Source: Leifsonia xyli subsp. xyli str. CTCB07 (lineage in GTDB: Bacteria > Actinomycetota > Actinomycetes > Actinomycetales > Microbacteriaceae). From it: DNA of 64,000 nucleotides. The stretch spans positions 1,798,001 to 1,862,000 of the forward strand of contig NC_006087.1 of assembly GCF_000007665.1 (NCBI RefSeq), in the 5' to 3' direction. Position numbers and translations under genes: made by a program. Below, one piece after another: positions 9,012 to 18,342 of the stretch (positions are counted from its first letter, which is position 1; each line of letters opens with the position of its first letter). The notes below the pieces were generated by a model that was given only the letters and a program-made list of their open reading frames with translations, made no database searches and was not told the origin of the DNA.

Positions 9012-10270
9012 CGTTTGCCGTTGAGCAGCCCGGTCATCTCGGACGCCGCATCCGCCGTCGCATCGGCAACGGACTTCCGCCCCGAGAGGATCGCCTGCAT
9101 CATGCTCTGAGTCGTCTGCTTCGCCTGCACCGCTCTGAAGGTCGGTGCGACCGGCACGGCCGCTCCCCCGTGGATCGGCTGCTCGGCGAAACCGGCGACG
9201 ACCGGATCGTCGGCGGCGACGGTCTTCTGGAGCGCCGAGTTCTGGGCGGGGAAGAACCCGGTTGCTTCCACGAACTTCTGGGCGTACTCTCCGCTCGTCA
9301 GGAGCTCCACGAACTGCCAGGCCAGGTCCTCGTGCTTGGTCGTCCGAAACACCGAAAGATGCGATCCGCCGTCCTTGCCGGGGATGGGCGCCGACGCGAT
9401 CTTACCCGCGAGGCCGGGGGTTTTGGAGGTCACGCTGCCGATGGTCCACGAACCCTGGATGGCCATTGCCGTCTCGCCCTGGGCGAAGTGGTCGAGCACG
9501 TCTGTCTCCTTCCAGGTGGCCGCGCCCGCGGTGGAGAAGCCGTGCGCCAGCGCCAGGTCGGTGTAGAACCGCAGCCCCTCGCGGGACTCGGTGGAGTCAA
9601 GCCGGCTCGTCCAGGTTCCGTCCGCCGCCTGCGTCGCGACCTCGCCTCCCGCGCCCCACACCCACGGGTAGGCGGAGAACTCCGCGTCCCCGGGCACCGG
9701 GAACGCGATCAGCCCGGGATGCGCCGCCGTGATCGCCGCGGCTGCGGTCACCAGCTCATCCCAGCTGGTCGGAGCCGAGAGGCCGAGCCCTTCCAGAATA
9801 TCGGTGCGGTACATCAAGGCGCGGATCGCCGTGTAGAACGGCATCCCATACAGCTCGCCGTCGAGTTCGCCAGACTCGCGGAGCCCGGCGACCATGTCTT
9901 TCTCCATCCCGGCCTTCCGCACCCGGTCGGTGAGCGGCACCAGCACGCCGGCGTCGGCGTACTCCGGTGTCCAGGTGTTGCCGATCTCGGCGAAACCCGG
10001 CGTGGTGCCACCGGCGATGGCCGTCTGGAAACGGTTCTTGGCATCCGCCCAGGCGACCTCCTGGATCGTCACGGTCGCGCCGCCGGTCTTGCGCTCGAAC
10101 GCACGCGCCAGGTCTGCGTAGAAGCCCTCCATCGGCGGCTGGGGGCCCTTCATCAGCCAGACGGTGATCGAGCCGCGGCTCTCGCCGTAGGTCGGACCGG
10201 TCGCACACCCCACGAGGAGAGCGGCCGCTGCGGCCGCTGCGAGAACGGAAAGACGACGACGAATTCTCAT
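9008..10270 (-). CDS. Extracellular solute-binding lipoprotein, sugar ABC transporter (family 1)
   Basis: 420 residues from the ATG at 10270. A lipoprotein signal MRIRRRLSVLAAAAAAALL ends in the lipobox LVGC; the mature part has the family 1 pattern ITVWLMKGPQPPMEGFYADL, AFERKTGGATVTIQEVAWAD, PGFAEIGNTWTPEYADAGVL, ALMYRTDILEGLGL and FAQGETAMAIQGSWTIGSV. It would capture an oligosaccharide for an ABC importer. No permease or ATPase gene is adjacent (prs lies upstream, the acetyltransferase downstream), so its partners must be elsewhere or lost. It looks intact. Confidence 0.88.
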   Translation of the reverse strand: MRIRRRLSVLAAAAAAALLVGCATGPTYGESRGSITVWLMKGPQPPMEGFYADLARAFERKTGGATVTIQEVAWADAKNRFQTAIAGGTTPGFAEIGNTWTPEYADAGVLVPLTDRVRKAGMEKDMVAGLRESGELDGELYGMPFYTAIRALMYRTDILEGLGLSAPTSWDELVTAAAAITAAHPGLIAFPVPGDAEFSAYPWVWGAGGEVATQAADGTWTSRLDSTESREGLRFYTDLALAHGFSTAGAATWKETDVLDHFAQGETAMAIQGSWTIGSVTSKTPGLAGKIASAPIPGKDGGSHLSVFRTTKHEDLAWQFVELLTSGEYAQKFVEATGFFPAQNSALQKTVAADDPVVAGFAEQPIHGGAAVPVAPTFRAVQAKQTTQSMMQAILSGRKSVADATADAASEMTGLLNGKR

Positions 10271-10412
10271 GACATCGACGCTAGCGTCCGGAACCGACCG
10301 TCTCAACGCTGGTATTTCTCATTGCACGCATTGCGGCCGCACCGGATAGGAGATGAGGCTCCCCCGCCGAACTCGACCAAACGGAGCGGGGCGGGACCAG
10401 CAGCGGAGGTGG

Positions 10413-11390
10413 CTATGCGGCGCCGTCGAACATCGAGGTCACCGAGCCATCGGTGAAGACCTGCTCGATCGCATCGGCGAGGAGGGGGGCGATCGGGAGG
10501 ACCGTCAGCTTGTCCCAGCGTTTGTGCTCGGGAAGGGGGAGCGTGTCGGTGACCACGACCGAGTCGATGAACTCCGACTGGAGGAGTTCGACGGCCGGAT
10601 CGCTGAAGACAGCGTGCGTCGCGGCGACGACGACGCCGGTGGCGCCGCTGGCCTTGAGCGCCTCGGCCGCCTTGACGATCGTGCGGCCGGTGTCGATGAG
10701 GTCGTCCACGAGCAGGCAGACGCGGCCGCTCACATCGCCGACGATCTCATGCACGGAGACCTGGTTGGGGACCAGCGGATCGCGGCGCTTGTGGATGATC
10801 GCGAGCGGGACGCCCAGCTTGTCGCTCCAGATGTCGGCCACGCGCACGCGGCCCATATCGGGCGAGACGACGGTCAGCGTGGACGGGTCGAGCTCGCGGC
10901 GCATGTGCTCGAGCAGCACCGGCATGGCGAACAGGTGGTCGACCGGACCGTCGAAGAAGCCCTGGATCTGCGCGGCGTGGAGGTCGACGGACATAATGCG
11001 GTCGGCTCCCGCGGCCTTGAACAGGTCGGCCACCAGGCGCGCCGAGATCGGCTCGCGGCCGCGGCCCTTCTTGTCTTGGCGGGCGTAGGGGTAGAAGGGG
11101 GCGACCACAGTGATCCGCTTGGCCGAGGCGCGCTTGAGCGCATCCACCATGATCAGCTGCTCCATGAGCCACTCGTTGATCGGGGAGGTGTGCGACTGGA
11201 TGATGAAGGCGTCGGAGCCGCGGACGCTCTCGTCGAACCGCGCGTAGATCTCGCCGTTGGCGAAGGTGCGGGCGTCCGTCGGGACCAGCTCGCTGCCGAG
11301 GCAGGCGGCGATCTGCTGCGCTAGTTCGGGATGAGCGCGCCCCGAGATCAGAACGAGTCGTTTCTGGCCGGTGGCAGTGATCCCTGACAC
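10413..11390 (-). CDS. prs: Ribose-phosphate pyrophosphokinase (PRPP synthase)
   Basis: 325 residues. It makes PRPP from ribose 5-phosphate and ATP for nucleotide, His and Trp synthesis. Motifs: RTFANGEIYARFDESVRG, NEWLMEQLIMVDALKRASA, ITVVAPFYPYARQDKKGRGR (flexible ATP loop), SVDLHAAQIQGFFDGPVDH with the catalytic His, and the PRPP loop CLLVDDLIDTGRTIVKAAEA. The GTG start at 11390 directly follows the TAA of glmU, so the two are one operon, the usual actinobacterial order. Intact. Confidence 0.97.
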   Translation of the reverse strand: MSGITATGQKRLVLISGRAHPELAQQIAACLGSELVPTDARTFANGEIYARFDESVRGSDAFIIQSHTSPINEWLMEQLIMVDALKRASAKRITVVAPFYPYARQDKKGRGREPISARLVADLFKAAGADRIMSVDLHAAQIQGFFDGPVDHLFAMPVLLEHMRRELDPSTLTVVSPDMGRVRVADIWSDKLGVPLAIIHKRRDPLVPNQVSVHEIVGDVSGRVCLLVDDLIDTGRTIVKAAEALKASGATGVVVAATHAVFSDPAVELLQSEFIDSVVVTDTLPLPEHKRWDKLTVLPIAPLLADAIEQVFTDGSVTSMFDGAA

Positions 11391-12851
11391 TTACTCTCCG
11401 CTCTCTTCCGCAGCATTGCTGGCCTCAGCGGCCCCGTTCCGTTGGGCGGCCCTGGCGGCGTCTGTGCCCGGCCGCCTCTGAGCGACCCAGCCTTCGATGT
11501 TCCGTTGCGGCGCGACGGTGACGGCGAGGGAACCCGCCGGCACATCCTTGCGGACCACCGTCCCCGCCCCGGTGTACGCTCCGTCGCCCATCCTAACGGG
11601 CGCGACGAACACTGTGTTCGTGGCGACCCGGACGTGCGACCCGATCTCGGTGCGGTGCTTGTTCACGCCATCGTAGTTCGCCGTGATGACGCCCGCGCCG
11701 AGGTTGGACTTCTCCCCGACCTCGGCGTCGCCGACGTAGTTGAAATGGGCGAGTTTGGCGCCCGCGCCGATGACAGCGTTCTTGGTCTCCACGAACGTCC
11801 CGATCTTCCCGTCCGCGCCGAGCACGGTCCCCGGGCGCAGGTACGCGAACGGCCCGACCGTGGCGGCGGCGCCGATCACGGCGAGCGTGGCGTCGGTGCG
11901 CTTCACGGTCGCGCCCGCGCCGACCTCGGTGTCGAGCAGGGTGGTGTCGGGGCCGATCGTCGCCCCCGTCTCGACGGCGGTCGCCCCGCGCAGCTGCGTG
12001 CCGGGCAGGAGGGTCACATCCGGGGCCAGCCTCACCCTCACGTCGATCCACGTGGTCGCCGGGTCCTGCACGGTCACCCCGGCGAGCTGCCAGGCGCGCA
12101 CGGTCAGGGCGTTGAGCTTCGCTGCTGCCTCGCTGAGCTGCGCGCGGTCATTGATGCCATCGACCAGCCACGAGTCGGAGACGGGCAGCGCATCCACATC
12201 GAAACCGGACTCGCGCAACAGCCCGATCACATCGGTGATGTACTTCTCGCCCTGCGCATTGTCGGTGGTGATCGCCGCGAGCTTGTCGCGCAGCGCCGCG
12301 GCGCCGAACACGTAGATGCCCGCGTTGATCTCGCCGATCGCGCGCTCGGCCTCGGTCGCGTCCTTGTGCTCCACGATCCGGTCGAGGCGCCCGGTGGAGG
12401 TGCGCACGATGCGGCCGTAGCCGGCGGCGACCGCCGGGAACGCGGACAGGATGGTCGCGGCCGAGCCGCCCGCCCGGTGTGCCGCGATCAGCTCGCGCAG
12501 CGTCCCTGCGTCCAGCAACGGGACATCGCCGTTCACCACCAGCACGTCGCCGGAGAAGTCCGCCGGCAGCGCCGCGACGGCCTGCTCGACCGCGCGCCCG
12601 GTGCCGGGGACCTCGTCCTGGTCCACGATGACCGCCTCGGGCAGCTCCACGCCGATCACCTCGGCCAGACGGTCGCGCTCGTGCCGTACGACGGCCACGA
12701 CCTCGGCGGCCTCCAGCGCCCGAGCGGTCTCCAGCACATGGGCGATGACGGGGATACCGCCGAGCGGGTGCAGGAGTTTGGGCGTGGCGGACTTCATCCG
12801 CGTCCCCTGCCCCGCCGCGAGCACGACGATGGCGAGATTCTGGTCGGTCAT
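11391..12851 (-). CDS. glmU: Bifunctional UDP-N-acetylglucosamine pyrophosphorylase / glucosamine-1-phosphate N-acetyltransferase
   Basis: 486 residues. It makes UDP-GlcNAc for peptidoglycan in two steps. The N-terminal uridylyltransferase has LAAGQGTRMKSATPKLLHPL and VNGDVPLLDAGTLREL; the C-terminal half is a left-handed beta helix of hexapeptide repeats (VGPFAYLRPGTVLGADGKIG, GAKLAHFNYVGDAEVGEKSN) with the acetyltransferase histidine region. The ATG at 12851 (MTDQNLAIVVLAAGQG) is preferred over the in-frame ATG five codons upstream because GGAG lies just before it. A disordered Ala/Asn-rich tail ends the protein. The gene lies just downstream of tRNA-Gln. Confidence 0.96.
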   Translation of the reverse strand: MTDQNLAIVVLAAGQGTRMKSATPKLLHPLGGIPVIAHVLETARALEAAEVVAVVRHERDRLAEVIGVELPEAVIVDQDEVPGTGRAVEQAVAALPADFSGDVLVVNGDVPLLDAGTLRELIAAHRAGGSAATILSAFPAVAAGYGRIVRTSTGRLDRIVEHKDATEAERAIGEINAGIYVFGAAALRDKLAAITTDNAQGEKYITDVIGLLRESGFDVDALPVSDSWLVDGINDRAQLSEAAAKLNALTVRAWQLAGVTVQDPATTWIDVRVRLAPDVTLLPGTQLRGATAVETGATIGPDTTLLDTEVGAGATVKRTDATLAVIGAAATVGPFAYLRPGTVLGADGKIGTFVETKNAVIGAGAKLAHFNYVGDAEVGEKSNLGAGVITANYDGVNKHRTEIGSHVRVATNTVFVAPVRMGDGAYTGAGTVVRKDVPAGSLAVTVAPQRNIEGWVAQRRPGTDAARAAQRNGAAEASNAAEESGE

Positions 12852-12890
12852 GATTCTCCGGGGCATTCGGTCGGACAGACAGGTCGCAGA

Positions 12891-12965
12891 TGGCTCCGCC
12901 TCCAGGACTCGAACCTGGACCTCACAGCTCCAAAGGCTGTCGTGCTGCCATTACACCAAGGCGGA
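12891..12965 (-). tRNA. tRNA-Gln (anticodon UUG), CCA encoded
   Basis: Read on the minus strand: acceptor stem TCCGCCT/AGGCGGA, anticodon stem ACAGC/GCTGT closing the loop CTTTGGA with anticodon TTG, T-arm CCAGG-TTCGAGT-CCTGG, discriminator G and genomic CCA at 12891-12893. All arms pair. It sits between the MarR gene and glmU, which is read in the same direction. Confidence 0.96.
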
Positions 12966-13030
12966 ACGCGCGACGCGCACACCCAGTCTGCCAGACCGGC
13001 ATCCCCGGCGACGCCGAATAGCATGGAGGG

Positions 13031-13549
13031 ATGGCGGAGGCACGAGACGGAATCCCGCGCGATGACGTCGATCGCATCGTCGACGCCTGGCTGCGCGAGC
13101 GCAGCGACCTCGATTTCTCCCCGCTGCAAGTCCTCAGCCGCGTCGCCCGCCTCTCCCGGCATCTCAACCGGGCCCGCCGGAGCGCGTTCGAGCGCTCGGA
13201 CCTCGACTCCTGGGAGTTCGACGTGCTCTCCGCCCTCCGCCGCGCCGGCTCGCCCTACCAGTTGAGCCCGAAGGCACTGCTCCGGGAGACGCTGGTCTCC
13301 AGCGGCACCATGACCAACCGCATCGACCGGCTGGCCGAGCGCGGGCTGGTCGAGCGCCGCACCGACCCGAACGACGGACGCGGCATCCTGGCGCAGATGA
13401 CGGAGCAGGGACTGGCGCGGGTGGACACGGCGATCGCCCGGCTGGTGGACGCGGAGGCCGAACTGCTGAAAGGGCTGTCGGGGGTGGAGCAAGAGCGGCT
13501 GGCGGGGCTGCTGCGGAAGCTGAGCCTGGGGTTCGACACGGGGGCGTGA
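13031..13549 (+). CDS. MarR family transcriptional regulator
   Basis: 172 residues. A winged helix-turn-helix is clear: LDSWEFDVLSALRRAGSPYQ, LSPKALLRETLVSSGTMTNR (recognition helix) and the wing LAERGLVERRTDPNDGRGIL. Flanking helices for dimerisation lie at the N-terminus (LQVLSRVARLSRHLNRAR) and C-terminus. GGAGGG lies almost directly against the ATG at 13031, an unusually tight spacing. Target genes are unknown; the neighbouring polymer transferase is on the same strand but 82 bp away with its own start. Confidence 0.9.
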   Translation: MAEARDGIPRDDVDRIVDAWLRERSDLDFSPLQVLSRVARLSRHLNRARRSAFERSDLDSWEFDVLSALRRAGSPYQLSPKALLRETLVSSGTMTNRIDRLAERGLVERRTDPNDGRGILAQMTEQGLARVDTAIARLVDAEAELLKGLSGVEQERLAGLLRKLSLGFDTGA

Positions 13550-13631
13550 ACCCGGCGCCCGTGTCTGCCCGGCCTCGCTTCTCCCGGGCTCCCAGGAGAC
13601 TGTTATCCCCCGCTCATAGACTCGGCTCCCG

Positions 13632-16133
13632 ATGAAATTCTCCCGCCTGAAGCGCCTGCCCTCCCGGCTCAAGCGCGCCGCACGCTTCGAGGTCCACGCG
13701 CACTGGCGGCGGCAGCCGATCGCCCTCGGCTCGGTGTTCTACGAGTCCTTCTCCGGGAACGGGATGCTGGACAACCCGGAGGCGCTGTTCCGCGAGCTGC
13801 TGGCCGCGCCGGACCTGACGCACCTGACGCACATCTGGGCCCTCTCCGACCTGAAGCAGTACAGTGCCACGGTCGCGGAGTTCGCCGGCGACCCCCGGGT
13901 CAGCTTCGTGCGCTCCGGGTCGGCGGCCTACTATCGCGCGCTCGCAACCAGCCAGTACCTCATCAACAATGCGACGTTCCCGCCGGACTTCTCCAAACGT
14001 CCCAGCCAGGTCTACCTGAACACCTGGCACGGGACGCCGCTGAAACGAATGGGCTACGACATCGAGAACGGCGCCCTGGCCACGGCCAACATCGTCCGGA
14101 ACTTCGTCCAGGCCGACTACCTCCTCGCCGCGAACGCGTTCATGGCCGAGCAGATGTACGAGAGGGCTTACAAGCTGACCGGGATCTACCGGGGGACGCT
14201 GGTCGAGGAGGGCTACCCCCGCATCGACCGGCAGTTCCTGGACGAGGCCGGCCGCGAGGAGGTGCGCCAGCGTCTGACGGCGAGCGGGATCCCGCTCGGG
14301 GATCGCAAGATCGTGCTGTACGCGCCGACGTGGAAGGGCACGAGCTTCGGCCGCCCAGAGGACGACCTGGACGAGCTGATGGCACATATCGCCCAGGTCG
14401 AGGAGCGCATCGACACGAGCCGCTACGCGGTGCTGCTGAAGACGCACCAGACCGTCCACAAGCTGGCCGTGGGCCGGCCGGAGCTGCAACGGGCACTGGT
14501 GCCGAACGAGATCCCGACCAACCTGGTGCTCGGCGCGTCGGACATCCTGATCTCCGACTACTCCTCCATCTTCTTCGACTTCCTGCAGACCGGGCGGCCG
14601 GTCCTGTTCTTCGCGCCCGACCGCGCGGACTACGCCGAAGCCCGCGGCCTGTACTTCGAGCCGGAGGAGTGGCCGGGGCCGGTGTTCGCGTCGGCGCGCG
14701 AGCTGGGCGACGCCCTCGAGGCCGTCGCCGCCGACGGGGACGCCGTTCCCGCCGCAGCGCGCGAACGCTACCGCGGGATGCAGCAGCGCTTCACGCCGCA
14801 CGAGGACGGATCGGCGTCGAAGCGCGTGATCGACCTCGTGTTCCGCGGCAACCGGGAGGGTCTGCGGCTGCGCACCGGCCTCGACCAGGACGGCCGCGAG
14901 AAGATCCTGCTGTACCTGGGCGGAATGCGGCCGAACGGCATCACCACCTCAGCGCTGAACCTGCTCAACAACATCGACCACGACCGCTACGACGTCTCCA
15001 CGTTCTTCGCGCAGAGCCGCAACCGGGCGGCCATCGGGAAGCAGCAGCAGATCCATCCGGCGGTCCGCCAGTTCCCGCGCGTCGGCGGCATGAACGGCAC
15101 GAAGCTGCTGCATCTCGAGCGACACCTCGACTTCCGCCGCGGGCGCACGGCACGGCACGCGGAGGACATCGCGCAGAACCAGCTGTGGGACGACGAGTGG
15201 TATCGCTGCTTCGGAGACAGCCGCTTCGGCTACGTGGTCGATTTCTCCGGCTACGGGCCATTCTGGGCCATCCTGCTCCTGCACTCCCCCGACGCGCAAC
15301 GAGCGATCTGGCTGCACAACGACCTCGCGGCCGATGCGCACCGCGAGGTACACGGCGAGAAGCGGATGCTGCACAGCCTCACCGAGCTGTTCACGCTGTA
15401 CAGCCAATACGACCACCTGGTCTCGGTCTCGCCCACCCTCTCGGAGATCAACCGCGCCTCGCTGGCGGACTACGCCGCACCGGAGAAGTTCGTCTCGGCG
15501 CTGAACACGGTGGATGCCGATCACATTCTGGAGAACGCGGCCGCCGACCTCCGCGAGCTCGCCGTCGACGAGGAGACCGGCTGCGTCCCGGACTGGGCGG
15601 AGGCTCTGCTCGCGGACGACGGCGTGAAGACCTTCGTTAACGTCGGACGGCTCTCGCCGGAGAAGAACCAGGCCCGCCTCATCCGGGCGTTCGCGGACGT
15701 GTACGCGGAGAACCCGAAGACACGGCTGCTGATCGTGGGCTCGGGTCCGCTCACGGGCGAGCTGGAGGCGCTGATCGTGGAGCGCGGGCTCGCCGGGTCC
15801 GTGTTCCTGACCGGGATGCAGCCCAACCCGCACGCGATCATGGCGAGGGCCGACTGCTTCGTGCTGTCGAGCGACTACGAGGGCCAGCCGATGGTGATCC
15901 TGGAAGCGCTCGTCCTCGACCTGCCGATCGTGACGGTGGAGTTCGCCTCCGCGAAGAACGCGCTGCCGGCCGGGAGCGGACTCGTCGTGCCGCAGACGGA
16001 CGCGGGCGTCGCCGGCGGTCTCCGGGCGTATCTCGCCGGCGACGTCCCCGCCAACCACTTCGACGGCACCGCCTACAACCGCAAGGCCGTCGCCGAGTTC
16101 TACACCGCCATCGGGGCCGTCCCCCTCGGCTAG
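13632..16133 (+). CDS. CDP-glycerol/polyol-phosphate glycerophosphotransferase (TagF/TagB-like) fused to a GT4 glycosyltransferase
   Basis: 833 residues with two domains. Residues about 1-430 are a teichoic-acid type polymerase domain: VYLNTWHGTPLKRMGYDI (conserved HGTPLK), VLYAPTWKGTSFG, LLKTHQTVHK and LISDYSSIFFDFLQTGRPVL. Residues about 440-833 are a family 4 glycosyltransferase: FVNVGRLSPEKNQARLIRAF, LLIVGSGPLTGELEALI and SSDYEGQPMVILEAL with the ExxxxxxxE pattern. It probably builds a polyol-phosphate cell-wall glycopolymer at the inner membrane face. TagF-GT fusions are known in Actinobacteria. No frameshift seen. A large inverted repeat follows its stop. Confidence 0.88.
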   Translation: MKFSRLKRLPSRLKRAARFEVHAHWRRQPIALGSVFYESFSGNGMLDNPEALFRELLAAPDLTHLTHIWALSDLKQYSATVAEFAGDPRVSFVRSGSAAYYRALATSQYLINNATFPPDFSKRPSQVYLNTWHGTPLKRMGYDIENGALATANIVRNFVQADYLLAANAFMAEQMYERAYKLTGIYRGTLVEEGYPRIDRQFLDEAGREEVRQRLTASGIPLGDRKIVLYAPTWKGTSFGRPEDDLDELMAHIAQVEERIDTSRYAVLLKTHQTVHKLAVGRPELQRALVPNEIPTNLVLGASDILISDYSSIFFDFLQTGRPVLFFAPDRADYAEARGLYFEPEEWPGPVFASARELGDALEAVAADGDAVPAAARERYRGMQQRFTPHEDGSASKRVIDLVFRGNREGLRLRTGLDQDGREKILLYLGGMRPNGITTSALNLLNNIDHDRYDVSTFFAQSRNRAAIGKQQQIHPAVRQFPRVGGMNGTKLLHLERHLDFRRGRTARHAEDIAQNQLWDDEWYRCFGDSRFGYVVDFSGYGPFWAILLLHSPDAQRAIWLHNDLAADAHREVHGEKRMLHSLTELFTLYSQYDHLVSVSPTLSEINRASLADYAAPEKFVSALNTVDADHILENAAADLRELAVDEETGCVPDWAEALLADDGVKTFVNVGRLSPEKNQARLIRAFADVYAENPKTRLLIVGSGPLTGELEALIVERGLAGSVFLTGMQPNPHAIMARADCFVLSSDYEGQPMVILEALVLDLPIVTVEFASAKNALPAGSGLVVPQTDAGVAGGLRAYLAGDVPANHFDGTAYNRKAVAEFYTAIGAVPLG

Positions 16134-16134
16134 C

Positions 16135-16198
16135 CATCGCTTCCTCCGTTTTTCCGGCCCGCGGCGGCGTGGGGGCCGGAAAAACGGAGAAAGCGATG
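16135..16198. terminator. Long inverted repeat / likely bidirectional terminator
   Basis: Two arms of about 26 bp (16135-16160 and 16173-16198) pair almost perfectly, with core CCGTTTTTCCGGCCC and GGGCCGGAAAAACGG and a loop of about 12 bases. It starts two bases after the TAG of the polymer transferase gene and ends 33 bp before the ABC-F start. The T-run inside the stem means it can stop RNA polymerase from either side. The outer part of the arms, CCATCGCTTCCTC, recurs at 22771, so it may belong to a small repeat family. Confidence 0.75.
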
Positions 16199-16230
16199 AG
16201 TGAGGGAAGGGGGGATTAGTGTAGGGGGAT

Positions 16231-18051
16231 ATGGCGCATCTTCTGGGGGCGGAGTCCCTGCATCTTGAGTTTCCCACCCGCGTTGTCTTCGACTCGGTTT
16301 CGCTCGGGGTCGACGAGGGCGACCGTATCGGCATCGTCGGCCGCAACGGCGACGGCAAATCGAGCCTCCTCGGGATGCTGTCGGGCCGCATCCCGCCAGA
16401 CTCCGGCCGGGTGACGGTGCGCGGCGGTGTCCGGATCGGCGTGCTCGACCAGGCGGACACGCTCGCGGACGACGAGACGATCGGGCACGCTGTGGTCGGC
16501 GACGCACCCGAGCACGAGTGGGCGGGCGACGCTCGGGTGCGGGACGTGATCGCCGGTCTGCTCGGCGACCTGCCGTGGGAGGCGCGGCTGAGCAGCCTCT
16601 CCGGCGGTCAGCGCCGCCGGGTCGCCCTGGCCCAGCTACTGACGGGCGACTGGGATGTGCTGGCTCTGGACGAGCCCACCAACCACCTCGATGTCGAGGC
16701 GATCGCCTGGCTGGCCGAGCACCTGAAGCGGCGCTGGACGGCCACCGCGGGCGGGCTGCTGGTCGTGACGCACGATCGGTGGTTCCTGGACGAGGTGTGT
16801 ACGGCGACGTGGGAGGTACACGACCGGATCGTGGAGCCGTTCGAGGGCGGCTACGCCGCCTACATCCTGCAGCGCGTCGAGCGCGACCGCCAGGCGGCGG
16901 CGATCGAGGCCCGGAGGCAGAACATCGCGCGGAAGGAGCTGGCGTGGCTGCGCCGCGGCGCTCCCGCCCGCACATCGAAGCCGAAGTTCCGCATCGACGC
17001 GGCCAACGCGCTCATCGCCGACGTCCCCGAGATCCGCGACCGGGTCTCACTCCAGTCGCTCGCTGTCTCCCGGCTCGGCAAAGACGTGGTCGACATCCTG
17101 GGCGCCTCGGCCGGCTACGGGGACCGCGAGATCCTGCACGAGGTGGAGTGGCGGATCGCCCCGGGCGAGCGCACCGGCGTCCTGGGCGTCAACGGGGCCG
17201 GCAAATCGACGCTGCTGGGCCTCGTGGCGGGGACGGTCGAGCCCACCTCCGGTCGCGTGAAGCGGAGCAAGACGGTCCGCGTCGCAACCCTCACGCAGCG
17301 GATGGACGAACTCGACCAGCACCGCGACGACCCGGTGCGCGTGGTCGTCTCGGGCCTGCGCACCAGCTACACCCTCGGCAGCGACTCGAAGGCCCAGGAG
17401 ATCACTCCGGGCCAGCTGCTGGAGCGGATGGGCTTCGCCTCCGCGCAGCTCTCCACCCCGGTGAAGGATCTCTCCGGCGGACAGCAGCGCCGCCTCCAGC
17501 TCCTCCTCATCCTGATCGACCAGCCGAACGTCCTCATCCTGGACGAGCCCACCAACGACCTGGACACCGACATGCTCGCCGCGGTCGAGGATCTGCTCGA
17601 CTCCTGGGCGGGGACGCTGATCGTGGTCTCGCACGACCGGTACTTCCTGGAGCGGGTGACAGACCAGCAGTTCGCGATCCTGGACCGGCGGCTGCGGCAC
17701 CTGCCGGGCGGGGTGGACGAGTACCTGCGGCTGCGGAAGAACCAGCAGCGCCGGGACGCCGCGCGAGCGTCCGCACCCGCCGGGGGCTCAGGCCCCGCAC
17801 CTGCCGCCGCCACGACAGCCGCCCCGGCGCTCAGCGGCGGCGAGCTGCGGGCGGCTCAGAAGGAGCTCGCCTCGATCGAACGCCGCCTCTCCAAGCTCAC
17901 CGGCCGAATCGACGCGAAACGCACAGCGCTCGCCGAACGCGACCAGTCGGACTACGTGGGGCTGGGCGAGGAGCTGACGGCGATCGGCGAGCTGGAACGG
18001 GAGACCGAGCAGCTTGAGGAGCGGTGGCTAGAGCTGTCGGAGCAGGTGTGA
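16231..18051 (+). CDS. ABC-F family ATPase (ribosome-associated, two ABC domains)
   Basis: 606 residues without membrane segments. Two nucleotide-binding domains: Walker A GRNGDGKSS with LSGGQRRRVALAQLL and Walker B LALDEPTNHLD in the first; GVNGAGKST, LSGGQQRRLQLLLIL and LILDEPTNDLD in the second. Residues about 205-260 are the charged interdomain linker (RQNIARKELAWLRRGAPART) that in this family reaches into the ribosome; the C-terminal 80 residues form a coiled coil. Likely a Uup-like translation factor; antibiotic resistance cannot be claimed from sequence alone. AGGGGGAT precedes the ATG. Confidence 0.93.
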   Translation: MAHLLGAESLHLEFPTRVVFDSVSLGVDEGDRIGIVGRNGDGKSSLLGMLSGRIPPDSGRVTVRGGVRIGVLDQADTLADDETIGHAVVGDAPEHEWAGDARVRDVIAGLLGDLPWEARLSSLSGGQRRRVALAQLLTGDWDVLALDEPTNHLDVEAIAWLAEHLKRRWTATAGGLLVVTHDRWFLDEVCTATWEVHDRIVEPFEGGYAAYILQRVERDRQAAAIEARRQNIARKELAWLRRGAPARTSKPKFRIDAANALIADVPEIRDRVSLQSLAVSRLGKDVVDILGASAGYGDREILHEVEWRIAPGERTGVLGVNGAGKSTLLGLVAGTVEPTSGRVKRSKTVRVATLTQRMDELDQHRDDPVRVVVSGLRTSYTLGSDSKAQEITPGQLLERMGFASAQLSTPVKDLSGGQQRRLQLLLILIDQPNVLILDEPTNDLDTDMLAAVEDLLDSWAGTLIVVSHDRYFLERVTDQQFAILDRRLRHLPGGVDEYLRLRKNQQRRDAARASAPAGGSGPAPAAATTAAPALSGGELRAAQKELASIERRLSKLTGRIDAKRTALAERDQSDYVGLGEELTAIGELERETEQLEERWLELSEQV

Positions 18052-18205
18052 GCCCGCGCCCCCAAGACGGAGCGAACCCGCTGCCGTCCGCGCATATGCG
18101 AGTACTTTCCGAGACGGCCCGCTCGCTTCTTCCCTCCCGATCAGCGCGGGCGGACAAGAGCGTGCGGGTGACGGACACGGTTTGGAGGACAACCGCATCG
18201 GCCGC

Positions 18206-18307
18206 GAGCTTCCGGGGATGCCCGGCCCTCGACGCACGGAAACGAATCCGGCCCGACGAAATCGTCTCACCCGAATGTGCGGAGGGTCCGGGCATCCCCG
18301 GAAGCTC
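18206..18307. terminator. Widely spaced inverted repeat between convergent genes
   Basis: The 291 bp between the convergent ABC-F gene and ispE hold no credible gene. They contain arms of about 25 bp, 18206-18230 and 18282-18307, that read GAGCTTCCGGGGATGCCCGG and its complement with one base of difference, around a loop of about 51 bases that contains a smaller palindrome, GACGAAATCGTC. It may terminate both transcripts, or be the ends of a small decayed repeat element. Confidence 0.5.
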
Positions 18308-18342
18308 CCGCCCTCTGCCGCACACCAGCCGGGACAGCCGGC

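Noticed and set aside
13614..14801. 395-codon minus-strand frame inside the polymer transferase gene
   Set aside because: Shadow of the sense frame, which has clear transferase motifs.
18028..18325. Small minus-strand frames between ABC-F and ispE
   Set aside because: Their apparent repeats (GxPGxPGSS) are only translations of the inverted repeat.
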